64,000 nt of DNA, from NCBI RefSeq assembly GCF_001297705.1, contig NZ_LIRF01000003.1, positions 1,550,001 to 1,614,000 of the forward strand, read 5' to 3'. Made by a program: the position numbers and the translations under genes. Of the stretch, positions 53,486 through 63,226 are shown piece after piece; positions within the stretch are counted from its first letter, which is position 1; each line of letters starts with the position of its first letter. The notes beneath the pieces were generated by a model, which was not told the DNA's origin, ran no database searches, and saw only the letters and a program-made list of their open reading frames with translations. This stretch comes from Chryseobacterium sp. ERMR1:04. Lineage in GTDB: Bacteria > Bacteroidota > Bacteroidia > Flavobacteriales > Weeksellaceae.

Positions 53486-54064
53486 TTACTTCTGTTTAAG
53501 CCCCAATAATCTCACTTTTTCAAGCCATTTTTGACGCTGCTTATCATCCGAAGTTTTTATAACGCCTACATAGGTAAGTTTCACAGGTTTTATTCCACAA
53601 AATTCTAGCACTGATTTTCTAAGTTGATTCACACTGGGTCGACCAAAGAAAAATCGGTAATAAAAACCTGGTTGATCTAAGGTGGTAATAATATGTGCCG
53701 TCTTTCCTTTCAGTAATTTATCCCACCAAACAGAGTTTTCTCGGTATTTAAAAGCCAACCCTGGCAAGAAAAGTCGGTCAATAAAACCTTTGGTAATCGC
53801 TGGCAAACCGCCCCACCAAACAGGATGAATCCAAACCAAATGATCAGCCCATTTAATCTTTTCCCAAGCATTAATTAAATCCGGTTCCAATTCCATTCTT
53901 TTCTGGTATCCAAACTGCAGATTCGGATTGAAGTCTAAATCTGCAATTACAATTTCCTGAACTTCTGCTCCTGACTGCAATGTTCCCTCTTTATAGACTT
54001 TTGCAATTACAACGTTGAAGGAATCTTTGTTGGGATGCCCATTAATGATCAATATTTTTTTCAT
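53486..54064 (-). CDS. NAD(P)H-dependent oxidoreductase (flavodoxin-like, quinone reductase type)
   Basis: A 192-aa flavoprotein. Flavin-binding start KKILIINGHPNKDSFNVVIA, and the quinone-reductase segment WADHLVWIHPVWWGGLPAIT followed by KGFIDRLFLPGLAF. It reduces quinones or nitro compounds with NAD(P)H in related proteins. Its ATG overlaps the upstream gene's stop by four bases, so it is co-transcribed with 54061-55086. Confidence 0.9.
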   Translation of the reverse strand: MKKILIINGHPNKDSFNVVIAKVYKEGTLQSGAEVQEIVIADLDFNPNLQFGYQKRMELEPDLINAWEKIKWADHLVWIHPVWWGGLPAITKGFIDRLFLPGLAFKYRENSVWWDKLLKGKTAHIITTLDQPGFYYRFFFGRPSVNQLRKSVLEFCGIKPVKLTYVGVIKTSDDKQRQKWLEKVRLLGLKQK

Positions 54065-55086
54065 TCTGATATTTGTATATTGATGGTTTCATAAGCCTTC
54101 AGTGAATCATACAATAAAGAACCTTGGTATAGCTCATGACTGAAATAGATCTTATTTTCATGGCTGTTTTTCAATAATTCTTCTCCATGCAAAACAGCAG
54201 ATAATGCTGTTAATTCAGCTTGTCCTTTTGTGCTTTGCAGACTTATTTTTTTGCTGCCATTTTTAGTTTTTACAATAATTTCGAAAATGGATTGATCTCC
54301 ATTTCCACTGGAGGCGAAAACCATTTTCCTTTCCTTTAAAGATAAGATATTAAACAGTTTTATTTTCTGAAATGTGCCCAATAACCAGGTGATAAATTTT
54401 GAATTATAAGTCATTTTCACACTGACGTTTGGCACTTTCTCTATTTGATTTAAAATATATAAATCTGGAACATCAAAATTATAGGCCTGTCTTTTCCCAA
54501 TTCCAAAAGAAAATTCAAACGGCTCGGCATCTAGAAAGTGTTTGATAGAAACCGGTTTATTATTTTGATAATTAACAAAAGGTTTAGCCACGTTTTCTGC
54601 CATAAAATGAGCCGAACTTTCTCCCGCCAGATCTTTCACAGAATAATAAACAAAAAGCTCAACCGTGTGAATATCTTTCATCTGGTCAGAAAAGGAATTA
54701 ATCAATCCACTTACAATACCTCCCATCCATCCCGAACTGAAAACAATTCGACTGTTGATCTCTTGTTTTTTAGCAAAATCATAGGCCTTTGTAAGATCAG
54801 GCGTTGGTTTGGTAATATCCAGATAATCTATTTTATTTTCAATCGCAAAACGAAGAACATGATCATCTTTATCATTCACAGAAAGAACGATCACGTCTAT
54901 TTTATGATTAAGAATGGTTTGAAACGTTTGAGGTTTTGTAACATCAATTATGACATCATTTTCCGTTTTCCCTTGCTTTCTTCCTCCGATGAAAATATGG
55001 GTATTTGGATTTCTTGATGCAAAAATTCTCGCAATGGTTTTTCCGACCATTCCATTGCCTCCGATAATTAAAATGTTTGACTTCAT
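54061..55086 (-). CDS. Saccharopine dehydrogenase-like NAD(P)-binding protein
   Basis: A 341-aa protein with an N-terminal Rossmann fold (NILIIGGNGMVGKTIARIFA) and a saccharopine dehydrogenase-type C-terminal domain (SSGWMGGIVSGLINSFSD, and HFLDAEPFEFSFGIGKRQ). The substrate is unknown. It is the first gene of an operon with the flavoprotein, and the Crp-type regulator lies 53 bp upstream on the same strand. Confidence 0.83.
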   Translation of the reverse strand: MKSNILIIGGNGMVGKTIARIFASRNPNTHIFIGGRKQGKTENDVIIDVTKPQTFQTILNHKIDVIVLSVNDKDDHVLRFAIENKIDYLDITKPTPDLTKAYDFAKKQEINSRIVFSSGWMGGIVSGLINSFSDQMKDIHTVELFVYYSVKDLAGESSAHFMAENVAKPFVNYQNNKPVSIKHFLDAEPFEFSFGIGKRQAYNFDVPDLYILNQIEKVPNVSVKMTYNSKFITWLLGTFQKIKLFNILSLKERKMVFASSGNGDQSIFEIIVKTKNGSKKISLQSTKGQAELTALSAVLHGEELLKNSHENKIYFSHELYQGSLLYDSLKAYETINIQISE

Positions 55087-55139
55087 CTATTTTTTTCACA
55101 AAACTATAAAGCCCGTTCATCACTATATAGGACAAATGT

Positions 55140-55706
55140 CTAAAAAGAAATTTCTTTCCGAATTCTGCTTAAATGTCTTTGCGTAATACCTAAATAAGAA
55201 GCCAGATATTGCAATGGAATATCCTGAATATAATTGGGTTGATTCTCCAGTAAAGTAACATACCGCTGTTTGGCATTATCTCTTTGCAACTGGAAAAAAC
55301 GTTTTTCCAATTCAAGATATTCCTGCTCCGCAATGATTTTTAAAAATTCCATCCAATTCGGATGAGTCTGAACTAACTCTTCTATCTTGGTCTTCTTTAA
55401 AATCAATACATCAGCATCAGAAATAGCCTGTATGGTTTCCACGCTTGGAGTATCCGAAATAAAAGAAGAATACGATGCCATAAGATCATTAGGAAACCGA
55501 AAACAATAGGTGCTCTCTTTTCCTTCATCAGAAATATAATAGGACCGGAAAATACCCGACTGTATAAATGCAATTTCTTTACATCGCTCACCTTCTTGGA
55601 TAAAAGTATCATTTTTACTGATTTTTCTCACTTCAAAAAGTGGTAAAAATGCTTCAATTTCCTGTTCTGAAAATAACGTAAAACTGCGAAAGAAATCCTG
55701 TATCAT
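55140..55706 (-). CDS. Crp/Fnr family transcriptional regulator
   Basis: A 188-aa regulator: an N-terminal cyclic-nucleotide-binding-like beta-barrel (ISKNDTFIQEGERCKEIAFI, GIFRSYYISDEGKESTYCFR) and a C-terminal helix-turn-helix (LQYLASYLGITQRHLSRIRK). It lacks FNR-type cysteines. It probably controls the two oxidoreductase genes that follow it. Confidence 0.9.
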   Translation of the reverse strand: MIQDFFRSFTLFSEQEIEAFLPLFEVRKISKNDTFIQEGERCKEIAFIQSGIFRSYYISDEGKESTYCFRFPNDLMASYSSFISDTPSVETIQAISDADVLILKKTKIEELVQTHPNWMEFLKIIAEQEYLELEKRFFQLQRDNAKQRYVTLLENQPNYIQDIPLQYLASYLGITQRHLSRIRKEISF

Positions 55707-55864
55707 GCGAGGCGTGTAAGTTTCGACAAAAATAAGGAAAACCCAAAGGTTTATTAGAATTTTGATACTAATAAAATCTTAACCTCAAAAGATGTAAAAG
55801 TTATGAGTATCCTGTTAAATTTTCAGCTATTTAGAACACAAAAAATCACAGGCTCTTAAAAAAT

Positions 55865-55891
55865 AAAATCATCTCAGGACGAGATGATTTT
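55865..55891. terminator. Symmetrical hairpin, bidirectional terminator candidate
   Basis: AAAATCATCTC, loop AGGAC, GAGATGATTTT: eleven perfect pairs with A- and T-ends, usable in both directions. Confidence 0.7.
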
Positions 55892-56026
55892 ACTACTTTT
55901 GAATTTACTTAGTATATATGAAGATATGAATGATGTCTTTTGTTGATACAAAGATAGATCTCATCCTGCTTCATCTTCTCAGGGGAATCCCTAAAACTCT
56001 ATCCGTAAAAATACGGTAGTCTCCAT

Positions 56027-56060
56027 AAAAAAGCCTTGTAACAACTGTTACAAAGCTTTT
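56027..56060 (-). terminator. Terminator after the aminopeptidase P gene
   Basis: AAAAGCCTTGTAACA pairs with TGTTACAAAGCTTTT (one mismatch) around a 2-nt loop. It lies about 85 bp past the stop codon at 56144. Confidence 0.65.
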
Positions 56061-56143
56061 CTAAAATGTATCTAACAACTATTTTAATTAGTTTAATCTT
56101 TAGATTGCTTATGATAAACACCTAAGATCAATCGTTACTTTTA

Positions 56144-57913
56144 TTATAATGGACTTACCAATTCTAAGAACCATTCTTTAACATCACCTTCCAGGAATGG
56201 AGAAATTTTTTCTTCACATGTTTGGTGATATTGGTTTAACCAAGCAATTTCCTGCTCTGAAAGGATTTCTTTTACAATGGTATCTTTAAAGAACGGACAG
56301 AACGTTAATGTTTCAAATTCATAGAAAGTTCCGTGAATGGTTGTTTCTGCTTCTTTTACAGCAATTAAGTTCTCGTGACGGATTCCATAGTCTCCTTCCA
56401 AATAATATCCAGGTTCATTAGAACAAACCATTCCTACTAAAAGATCCTGAGGATTCAGGTCTTTTCTGATATTTTGAGGACCTTCATGAACGTTCATAAA
56501 GCTTCCTACTCCGTGACCTGTTCCGTGGTTGAAGTCTTTCCCTTCCATCCATAACGGAAGTCTTGCAATCGCATCCAAATGAACACCTTTTGTTCCTTTC
56601 GGGAATTTCACCATTGATAAACGGATCAATCCCTGAAGAACTAATGTTGAATTTCTTTTAAAATCATCAGAAACGGTTCCTAAAGAAAAAGTTCTTGTAA
56701 TATCTGTAGTTCCTTCAAGATACTGACCTCCTGAATCTACCAAAATACTTGAATCATTGGTAACCTCTTTGCTCCCTTCGCTTTTTGCAGAATAGTGCAT
56801 AATGGCCCCATTATCTTTATATCCAACGATGCTTCCGAAACTTTCTCCGACAAAATTTTCACCTTCTGCACGGAAACCTCTCAGTTTTTCACCGATAGAA
56901 TATTCAGTCATTCCTTCTTTTCCGGCAGTGTTTCTTAGCCAATACAGGAATTTCACCATCGCAACACCATCTCTCACCATTACTTTTCTGAAGCCTTCCA
57001 ACTCAGTTTCATTTTTCTGAGCTTTCATTAAGTTTCCAGGAACCGGAGCTTTGATGAATTGATTAGAAGATTTCAATGCTTCATAAATAGATTGATTACC
57101 GTTTGGAGAAACTAAAACCTTTTCGTTTTTAACCGTATTCAAGTGATTGTAGAATTCTTCGTAAGGCATCATTTTCACAAATGAATCATCCATTTGTTTT
57201 CTTGCCTCTACCTCTAGTTTCTCAAGACCTGTGAAGAAAATTGCATCATTTTTAGTGATAATGATGTATCCTAAAAACACAGGATTGCTTTGAACATCAC
57301 TTCCTCTAAGGTTCATCGTCCAAGCTACATCATCCAAACTTGAAATAATATGAACGGTTGCTTCCTGATCTTCCATTTTCTGACGGATGGCAGAAATCTT
57401 GTCTGTTACCGATTTACCAGCCCACTTTATAGGATGTACAAATATTGGATTTTCCGAAGGCGCTCCTCTGTCTTTCCAAATTTCTTTTAAAAGAGGAAGA
57501 TTAACGATCGTTATATTTTTTGAATTTAATTTTTGAGAAAGCAATTCCCAGTTTGCGTGAGAAGTTGCTACTGCATTTACCGCTACTTTTCCGTTCGTTG
57601 GAATTTCTGAAATAATCCAGTCGATATAATTAGGCGTTCCTTCCATACCGTCTTTGAAAAGATCGATTCCTGAACCTTCCAATTCTATTGCAGCTTGTGT
57701 GAAATATCTTCCGTCTGTCCAAAGTCCCCCTTTATCTTTAGTAATCACCACAAAACCGGCGGAACCTAAAAATCCAGATAACCAAGATCTTTCCTGCCAT
57801 TCTTCGGGCAAATATTCACTCATATGCGGATCTGCAGAATATACTATAAATGCATCAACATTATTTTTCTGCATTTCTTCACGAAGCGCAGCTACTTTTT
57901 CCTTTGAAGTCAT
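56144..57913 (-). CDS. Aminopeptidase P family (M24) Xaa-Pro peptidase
   Basis: A 589-aa cytosolic metallopeptidase that releases N-terminal residues before proline. The start is taken at MTSKEKVAALREEMQ; the frame two codons longer opens with TTG. Two creatinase-like N-terminal domains precede the pita-bread catalytic domain, where metal ligands are visible: LVDSGGQYLEGTTDITRTFS (two Asp), GHGVGSFMNVHEGP (His), CSNEPGYYLEGDYGIRHENL (two Glu). Length is typical for the three-domain type. Confidence 0.93.
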   Translation of the reverse strand: MTSKEKVAALREEMQKNNVDAFIVYSADPHMSEYLPEEWQERSWLSGFLGSAGFVVITKDKGGLWTDGRYFTQAAIELEGSGIDLFKDGMEGTPNYIDWIISEIPTNGKVAVNAVATSHANWELLSQKLNSKNITIVNLPLLKEIWKDRGAPSENPIFVHPIKWAGKSVTDKISAIRQKMEDQEATVHIISSLDDVAWTMNLRGSDVQSNPVFLGYIIITKNDAIFFTGLEKLEVEARKQMDDSFVKMMPYEEFYNHLNTVKNEKVLVSPNGNQSIYEALKSSNQFIKAPVPGNLMKAQKNETELEGFRKVMVRDGVAMVKFLYWLRNTAGKEGMTEYSIGEKLRGFRAEGENFVGESFGSIVGYKDNGAIMHYSAKSEGSKEVTNDSSILVDSGGQYLEGTTDITRTFSLGTVSDDFKRNSTLVLQGLIRLSMVKFPKGTKGVHLDAIARLPLWMEGKDFNHGTGHGVGSFMNVHEGPQNIRKDLNPQDLLVGMVCSNEPGYYLEGDYGIRHENLIAVKEAETTIHGTFYEFETLTFCPFFKDTIVKEILSEQEIAWLNQYHQTCEEKISPFLEGDVKEWFLELVSPL

Positions 57914-58339
57914 TTTCAAATAATTTTTTAAAGACGTGAAGTTACAAAATTTTTGAGGTTTGGAAGGGAATTATACAAGTTTTTTAAACGCAATATTTAT
58001 ACTGTTTTTTTACATAATTACTGTTTTTAAGTTCATGAGGACGTTCTAGGCAGTAATTGACGTTGCATGGCAAAAATTAAATTGAGCTTATTTTCGTTGT
58101 TCAGATCCTTCCAGGATGACAAACATAGTGTGAAATTTTTGTTGATTAAATAATAAAAGAGGTTCCTTCAACTTCATTCACAATGACAATTTTCTTGTAT
58201 TATTTTTCTCAAAAACAGGCCGTAATACAAATAAAAAAAATCAATCATTTAAGATGAATTAACAACATTTAGATACCACAAATATCAATTATTATTAAAA
58301 TATTAACCTTTTGGAAAGATTCTTGCTATATTTTACATT
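57914..58339. other. Gap with degraded dispersed repeat
   Basis: About 58095-58190 holds degenerate repeat fragments (gttcagatccttccaggatgacaaac; ttcattcacaatgacaa). Otherwise no gene was seen. The end should contain the promoter for the 58340 gene. Confidence 0.5.
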
Positions 58340-58777
58340 ATGGAGATACAGAATTATAAAAATCACAGGAAATTTTATCCACCTCATCATTTCATTTATC
58401 TTCCCTTATTATTTCTATTGGAAGTTTTTGGAATCTATAAAGTTTTTAGTGACAGGGAAAACAAGTTGACCTGGACCTTATTTTCGGTGGTCATCTTTCT
58501 GATTTTATATCTGGCTATTATGACGCGACAACATTATGCGCTGGGACTTCAAAACCGTTTGGTAAGGCTTGAATTTAAACAAAGGTATTTTGAGATCTTC
58601 AATAAAAGATCAGATGAAGTGGAAGGAAAATTAAGTTTCAGCCAGATTGCAGCGCTTAGATTTGCGTATGATGATGAGTTTAAAAATCTTTTAAACAAAG
58701 CGCTTGAAGAAAATTTTTCAGGAGATCAAATAAAAAAATCCATTAGGAATTGGCGACCAGACCAACACAGAATTTAA
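58340..58777 (+). CDS. DUF6526 family membrane protein
   Basis: A 145-aa protein starting MEIQNYKNHRKFYPPHHFIY, with two membrane helices (about 20-37 and 46-63) and a cytoplasmic helical tail (LQNRLVRLEFKQRYFEIFNK and ending RNWRPDQHRI). This is the pattern of the DUF6526 family. Function unknown. It starts a close cluster with the small lipoprotein and topoisomerase genes. Confidence 0.8.
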   Translation: MEIQNYKNHRKFYPPHHFIYLPLLFLLEVFGIYKVFSDRENKLTWTLFSVVIFLILYLAIMTRQHYALGLQNRLVRLEFKQRYFEIFNKRSDEVEGKLSFSQIAALRFAYDDEFKNLLNKALEENFSGDQIKKSIRNWRPDQHRI

Positions 58778-58806
58778 AATAATAGACATCAAAAAAATAA
58801 ATTATC

Positions 58807-58974
58807 ATGAAAAAGTTATCATTATACAGTATGACGATATTCAGTTTGTTATTGCTAACAAGCTGTGAAGCAGTAGAGACAATTTTTAAAGCAGGAATGT
58901 GGTGGGGAATTATTTTAGTAGTAGGCGTAATAGCCCTTATCATATGGCTATTTTCTAGGGGTAAGAACTCGTAA
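58807..58974 (+). CDS. Small lipoprotein with C-terminal membrane helix (55 aa)
   Basis: A 55-aa frame starting MKKLSLYSMTIFSLLLLTSC, a lipoprotein signal with lipobox LLTSC (Cys20), then EAVETIFKAGMWWGIILVVG and a membrane helix ending SRGKNS. It lies 29 bp after the DUF6526 gene and 9 bp before the topoisomerase gene, so it is in the same operon. Function unknown. Confidence 0.75.
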   Translation: MKKLSLYSMTIFSLLLLTSCEAVETIFKAGMWWGIILVVGVIALIIWLFSRGKNS

Positions 58975-58983
58975 CCAGATTTT

Positions 58984-60087
58984 ATGGACAATTCAGACTT
59001 AGACATCATTTCTCACCTTAAACCTTCTAAAATTGTCAAAATTATGAAAGATCCGGAGGCTTCTGCAAGGGCGGTAAATCTAATTTACACGTCCGACGCA
59101 GAATCTGCGGGTATTATTCGAAAAAAAAGAGGTAAAAAATACGCTTATTTCAAAGACGGCGAAAAAATCAAAGACAAAGAAGAAATCAAAAGGATTAACG
59201 GATTGGTTATTCCCCCAGCTTGGGAGAATGTATGGATTTGTGCTTTGGATAACGGCCATCTTCAAGCGACAGGCTTCGATGCAAAAAAAAGAAAACAATA
59301 CCGCTACCACCCTCTTTGGAGCGCGTTAAGAAATCACACTAAATTTTACAGAATGTTGCAATTCGGGTATGCATTACCTGAAATACGCCTTCATATTGAA
59401 CAGGATCTGGCCTTAAGAAATTTCGAAAAAAGAAAGATCTTAGCCCTGATCGTGAGTTTAATGCAACGTACCAATATCAGAATTGGAAATAATGCGTACG
59501 AAAAACTGTACGGTTCTTTTGGACTAACCACGTTAAAAGACAAGCATGTAAAAATTAAAGGACAAAAAATGACCTTTTCATTTAAAGGTAAAAAAGGAAT
59601 TATGCATAAAATTGATCTTAAAAGCAGAAGACTTTCAAGATTGGTTCAGAAATGTAAAGATATTCCGGGAAAAGAACTTTTTCAATTTTTGGATGAAGAT
59701 GATAATCGCCACTCTATAGATTCTGGAATGGTAAATAATTACATCAAAGAAATCAGCGGTGAAGATTTTACAGCGAAAGACTTCAGAACTTGGTCTGGAA
59801 CCGTGAATGCTTTAATTGCTTTTAAAGAAATCGGCTACGCAGAAAGCAATACCGAATACAAAAGAAAAGTAAAAGAAGCCTTAGAAATGGTAGCTTCTCA
59901 TCTAGGAAATACAAGCACGGTTTGCAGAAAATATTATGTTCATCCTTTAGTGATCAATCTGTATGAAAACAATTCGATCAAAAAATATCTTGATGAATTA
60001 GAACAAATTGAAGAAAATGATGGGAAGGCTGATCTTACTCAGGAGGAAAAATTGGTGCTGAAAATTCTGGAAACGGAAAAAATGTAG
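58984..60087 (+). CDS. DNA topoisomerase IB
   Basis: A 367-aa bacterial (poxvirus-like) type IB topoisomerase, which relaxes supercoils by a transient 3'-phosphotyrosyl link. The N-terminal domain contains LVIPPAWENVWICALDNGHL and ATGFDAKKRKQYRYHP. Catalytic region: RTNIRIGNNAYEKLYGSFGL then TLKDKHVKIKG (Arg and Lys), FRTWSGTVNALIAF (Arg), and VCRKYYVHPLVINLYEN with the active-site Tyr. Full length for the family. Confidence 0.93.
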   Translation: MDNSDLDIISHLKPSKIVKIMKDPEASARAVNLIYTSDAESAGIIRKKRGKKYAYFKDGEKIKDKEEIKRINGLVIPPAWENVWICALDNGHLQATGFDAKKRKQYRYHPLWSALRNHTKFYRMLQFGYALPEIRLHIEQDLALRNFEKRKILALIVSLMQRTNIRIGNNAYEKLYGSFGLTTLKDKHVKIKGQKMTFSFKGKKGIMHKIDLKSRRLSRLVQKCKDIPGKELFQFLDEDDNRHSIDSGMVNNYIKEISGEDFTAKDFRTWSGTVNALIAFKEIGYAESNTEYKRKVKEALEMVASHLGNTSTVCRKYYVHPLVINLYENNSIKKYLDELEQIEENDGKADLTQEEKLVLKILETEKM

Positions 60088-60182
60088 TGCTAAAAGTGAA
60101 TGGTTAATTCGCTTCGCTGTCAATTTTTACAGATTTTCTCATATTAACAGCTGTTACCCATTATAAAAAACTGAAAATTTAG

Positions 60183-60248
60183 ATTTTGGCTAAAGCCAGA
60201 TTCGTTTATTCAAAAGAGAAAATGGGCTAAAGCCAATTCCTATTGATG
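60183..60248. repeat. Dispersed palindromic repeat (ggctaaagcc type)
   Basis: attttggctaaagccagatt and atgggctaaagccaattcct then attgatg: same module as in the 18017-18966 array and at 28056-28120. Confidence 0.7.
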
Positions 60249-60290
60249 TTTAAAATTGTTTTTTAATTATTATAAAATCAGTTCAAAATA

Positions 60291-60797
60291 TTAATACCCA
60301 GGAACCGTTGGTGGAAAATTTTCACCTTCTTTCATTTCAATAATTTGTCTATTTTCATCAACAGAAATATCAATCGCTCCGGACAAAAATTCATATAAAT
60401 CAGCAACACATTTTTGAGAAGGTGATGTAATTTTAAAAGGATGATGACCGAGTTGTACTGTTGTACTCCCATCGTTCATTTTCTTAATTTCATACGTCCC
60501 TTTGATTACACTTTTACAGTTTCCCTGATTTATAGTAATCTGAAATCGTTTACCATCAACAAAATTTAAAACATCCGGTTTTCTATTGTCTTTATCTAAA
60601 TACAGCTCAGCTTCCTTATCATTTTTCATATCAAAATACCACTTTGAGCCTTTTAAAGTACCATTCAATAATTCATCTTCAGGAATCTTATATTCTTCTA
60701 TTTGCTGTTTTAATGGGATTTCTTCAACCGTTTTTTTCTTGCGCTGTGCAAAAACAGTTTGTGAAAAGCATAAAAGAATGAGAATTATTTTTTTCAT
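60291..60797 (-). CDS. Secreted META-like small protein
   Basis: A 168-aa exported protein: signal MKKIILILLCFSQTVFAQ, then a charged linker and a beta-rich domain (TLKGSKWYFDMKNDKEAELY, then QITINQGNCKSVIKGTYEIK), a layout like META/HslJ-type domains. Two cysteines may pair. Function unknown. Monocistronic. Confidence 0.7.
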   Translation of the reverse strand: MKKIILILLCFSQTVFAQRKKKTVEEIPLKQQIEEYKIPEDELLNGTLKGSKWYFDMKNDKEAELYLDKDNRKPDVLNFVDGKRFQITINQGNCKSVIKGTYEIKKMNDGSTTVQLGHHPFKITSPSQKCVADLYEFLSGAIDISVDENRQIIEMKEGENFPPTVPGY

Positions 60798-60932
60798 TTT
60801 CTAATGTTGTAAGAACAAATCAAATATAATCATTCTCATAGATTAATAAGATCAAGTATTTTTATCAGAATTGTTCTTTTCAAAAGGAAAGCGTAAATTT
60901 GTATAATAGTATTTAAATTAAAACATATACAT

Positions 60933-62558
60933 ATGTCAAAAGCAATTTCGCAAGTACCATTTGCAGTAAATGAGCCGGTAAATTCTTACGCGCCGGGAAC
61001 TTCAGAAGTTAAAAGCCTTATCGCTCAATACAAAAAAATGTGGGCAGAGAAAATAGAAATCCCAATGGTTATTGATGGTAAAGAAGTAAAAACTGGTGAT
61101 ACAGTTCAGCTTCAATCGCCTCAGGATCATGCGCATGATTTCGGTTTTTACCACAGAGGTACCATGCAACATGTAGATGATGCAATTAATTCTGCATTGG
61201 CTGCTAAAAAAGAATGGAATGAGCTAGGTTGGGAACACCGTGCTGCAATCTTTTTAAAGGCTGCTGATTTATTGGCTGGACCTTACAGAGATGTGATCAA
61301 CGCGGCTACCATGATCGGACAGTCTAAGAATGTTCACCAAGCTGAAATTGATGCAGCTTGTGAGTTTATCGATTTCTTGAGATTCAACGTAGAATTTATG
61401 ACAGAAATGTATTCTGAGCAACCGGTTTCTGATGCAGGAATCTGGAATCGTGTAGAATACAGACCATTAGAAGGATTCTGTTTTGCGGTAACTCCGTTCA
61501 ACTTTACGGCTATTTCAGGAAACTTGCCAACGTGTATGGCAATGCTTGGAAACGTAGTGGTTTGGAAGCCTTCTGATAAGCAAATTTATTCTGCAAAAGT
61601 AATCATGGACGTTCTTATTGAAGCTGGTCTTCCAAAAGGAGTTATCAATATGGTTTTCACAGACGGAAAAGAAACTGCTGAGAAAGTATTGGCGCACAGA
61701 GATTTTGCTGGACTTCACTTTACAGGTTCTACAAAAGTGTTCCAGGGAATGTGGAAAATGATTGGTGATAATATTCATAACTACAGAACATATCCAAGAA
61801 TTGTTGGAGAAACTGGTGGAAAAGATTTCGTTATCGCTCACCCTTCTGCTAACGTAGAAGCTGTTGCAACTGGTTTGGTAAGAGGTTCTTTCGAATACCA
61901 AGGTCAGAAATGTTCTGCTGCTTCCAGAGCTTATATTCCTCAATCTCTTTGGGCTGAGGTAAAAAAAGTAATGGAAACTCAGATCGCTTCTATTAAAATA
62001 GGTTCTCCAGAAGATCCTTCCAACTTTGTAAACGCAGTTATCGACAAAAATTCTTTCGAAAAATGTAAAGGATATATCGACAGAGCGAATGCATCAAACG
62101 AAGCAAACGTTGTCATCGGAGGAAAAGTAGATGATTCTAAAGGATGGTTTGTAAGCCCAACAGTGATTGAAACTACAAACCCTCAATACGAGAGTATGGT
62201 TGAAGAAATCTTCGGACCTATCTTATCTGTTTTCGTTTACGAAGATAAAGACTGGGCAGAAACGTTGAAAGTTGTTGATTCTTCTTCTCCTTATTCATTA
62301 ACAGGTTCTGTGTTTGCACAAGATCGTTACGCAGTAAATGAAGCGTTCAAAGCGTTGGAAAATGCATCCGGAAACTTCTATATCAATGACAAACCAACGG
62401 GTGCTGTTGTTGGTCAACAACCTTTCGGTGGTGGTAGAGCTTCAGGAACAAATGATAAAGCAGGTTCTAAAATGAACTTACTAAGATGGACGTCTGTAAG
62501 AAGTATCAAAGAAACTTTTGTTTCTCCTAAAGATTACAAATACCCATATCTTGGATAA
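60933..62558 (+). CDS. pruA: L-glutamate gamma-semialdehyde (delta-1-pyrroline-5-carboxylate) dehydrogenase
   Basis: A 541-aa aldehyde dehydrogenase of the P5CDH class that oxidises glutamate semialdehyde to glutamate in proline catabolism. Key segments: NAD-binding ITPFNFTAISGNLPTCMAML, GLHFTGSTKVFQGMWKMIG, general-base Glu in IVGETGGKDFVIAHPSANVE and catalytic Cys in YQGQKCSAASRAYIP. The C-terminal QQPFGGGRASGTNDKAGS and NLLRWTSVRSIKETF are typical. Length matches the monofunctional enzyme. Followed by a strong terminator. Confidence 0.95.
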   Translation: MSKAISQVPFAVNEPVNSYAPGTSEVKSLIAQYKKMWAEKIEIPMVIDGKEVKTGDTVQLQSPQDHAHDFGFYHRGTMQHVDDAINSALAAKKEWNELGWEHRAAIFLKAADLLAGPYRDVINAATMIGQSKNVHQAEIDAACEFIDFLRFNVEFMTEMYSEQPVSDAGIWNRVEYRPLEGFCFAVTPFNFTAISGNLPTCMAMLGNVVVWKPSDKQIYSAKVIMDVLIEAGLPKGVINMVFTDGKETAEKVLAHRDFAGLHFTGSTKVFQGMWKMIGDNIHNYRTYPRIVGETGGKDFVIAHPSANVEAVATGLVRGSFEYQGQKCSAASRAYIPQSLWAEVKKVMETQIASIKIGSPEDPSNFVNAVIDKNSFEKCKGYIDRANASNEANVVIGGKVDDSKGWFVSPTVIETTNPQYESMVEEIFGPILSVFVYEDKDWAETLKVVDSSSPYSLTGSVFAQDRYAVNEAFKALENASGNFYINDKPTGAVVGQQPFGGGRASGTNDKAGSKMNLLRWTSVRSIKETFVSPKDYKYPYLG

Positions 62559-62609
62559 TCATGAGTAATCAGTAATGGGCAATGAGTAATTTGTTCATTC
62601 ATTACATAC

Positions 62610-62641
62610 AGCCTCGGAATTTCGGTTTCGGGGCTTTTTTA
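62610..62641 (+). terminator. Terminator after the P5C dehydrogenase gene
   Basis: Stem AGCCTCGGAA, loop TTTCGG, stem TTTCGGGGCT, then TTTTTT. Ten pairs including G-U. Confidence 0.85.
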
Positions 62642-62658
62642 TTTTCATGGCGAGGAGC

Positions 62659-62732
62659 AAAGCGACGAAGCAATCTCTGACTATTTTTGATAGGATTCAT
62701 CCTACCCTAATTTTAATCGCCACTCTGTAGCT
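62659..62732. repeat. Short direct repeat, copy 1
   Basis: aaagcgacgaagcaatctct and tgactatttttgataggatt, then atcgccactctgtagct; matches 63227-63302. No gene is present in 62559-62907 apart from the terminator and this repeat. Confidence 0.8.
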
Positions 62733-62907
62733 TCCCTGAGAATTAATGATCACATGCTACATTTCCAACGTCTACCCTAAGCCTCCATTCCTCCCATCTC
62801 ATCAACTTTTAACAAAATTTAAGCTATATTGTTGATAATTTAGTAATTAATAAACCTAGTTGGGAATAGTTATTGAATATTTACCAACACACTAAAGGAT
62901 AAATATT

Positions 62908-63129
62908 ATGAAAAAGTTTTTGTTACTAAGTATAGGTTTAGGATTAATTGCAGTGAGCTGCGGAACGAAAGAATCATCAATGTCGTCTAATAACTCCGAT
63001 TCAGCTGCGGTAGATAAAAATAAAATGCAATCTTCAACATCTACTACAGACTCGGCAGTTACATCAACAACAAATCCTGATAATATCAAGATGAAGATGG
63101 ATAGTACTACTGCTCCTGCAACCCAATAA
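62908..63129 (+). CDS. Small Ser/Thr-rich lipoprotein
   Basis: A 73-aa lipoprotein: signal MKKFLLLSIGLGLIAVSC with lipobox AVSC (Cys18), then a low-complexity Ser/Thr/Asp tail (ESSMSSNNSDSAAVDKNKMQ) with no fold. A second, similar one lies at 63411-63608. Likely surface or periplasmic; function unknown. Confidence 0.8.
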   Translation: MKKFLLLSIGLGLIAVSCGTKESSMSSNNSDSAAVDKNKMQSSTSTTDSAVTSTTNPDNIKMKMDSTTAPATQ

Positions 63130-63161
63130 AGCAAAACTAGAAAGTATAACTTTAATAGGGA

Positions 63162-63195
63162 AAATCCACAGATGAAAGCTCTGTGGATTTTTATT
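63162..63195 (+). terminator. Terminator after the 62908 lipoprotein
   Basis: AAATCCACAGA, short loop, TCTGTGGATTT, then TTATTTG; eleven perfect pairs. Confidence 0.85.
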
Positions 63196-63226
63196 TGTTG
63201 GTTATTCTTATATGTGTTCATCATTC

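Larger units (their letters stand above)
55707..56143. other. Gap with two hairpins, no gene
   Basis: 437 bp holding the hairpins at 55865-55891 and 56027-56060. No reading frame, RNA or repeat was recognised beyond these. Confidence 0.6.

Noticed and set aside
62892..63224. 110-aa minus-strand reading frame with hydrophobic stretch
   Set aside because: It is antisense to the clear lipoprotein gene at 62908-63129 and spans its terminator.
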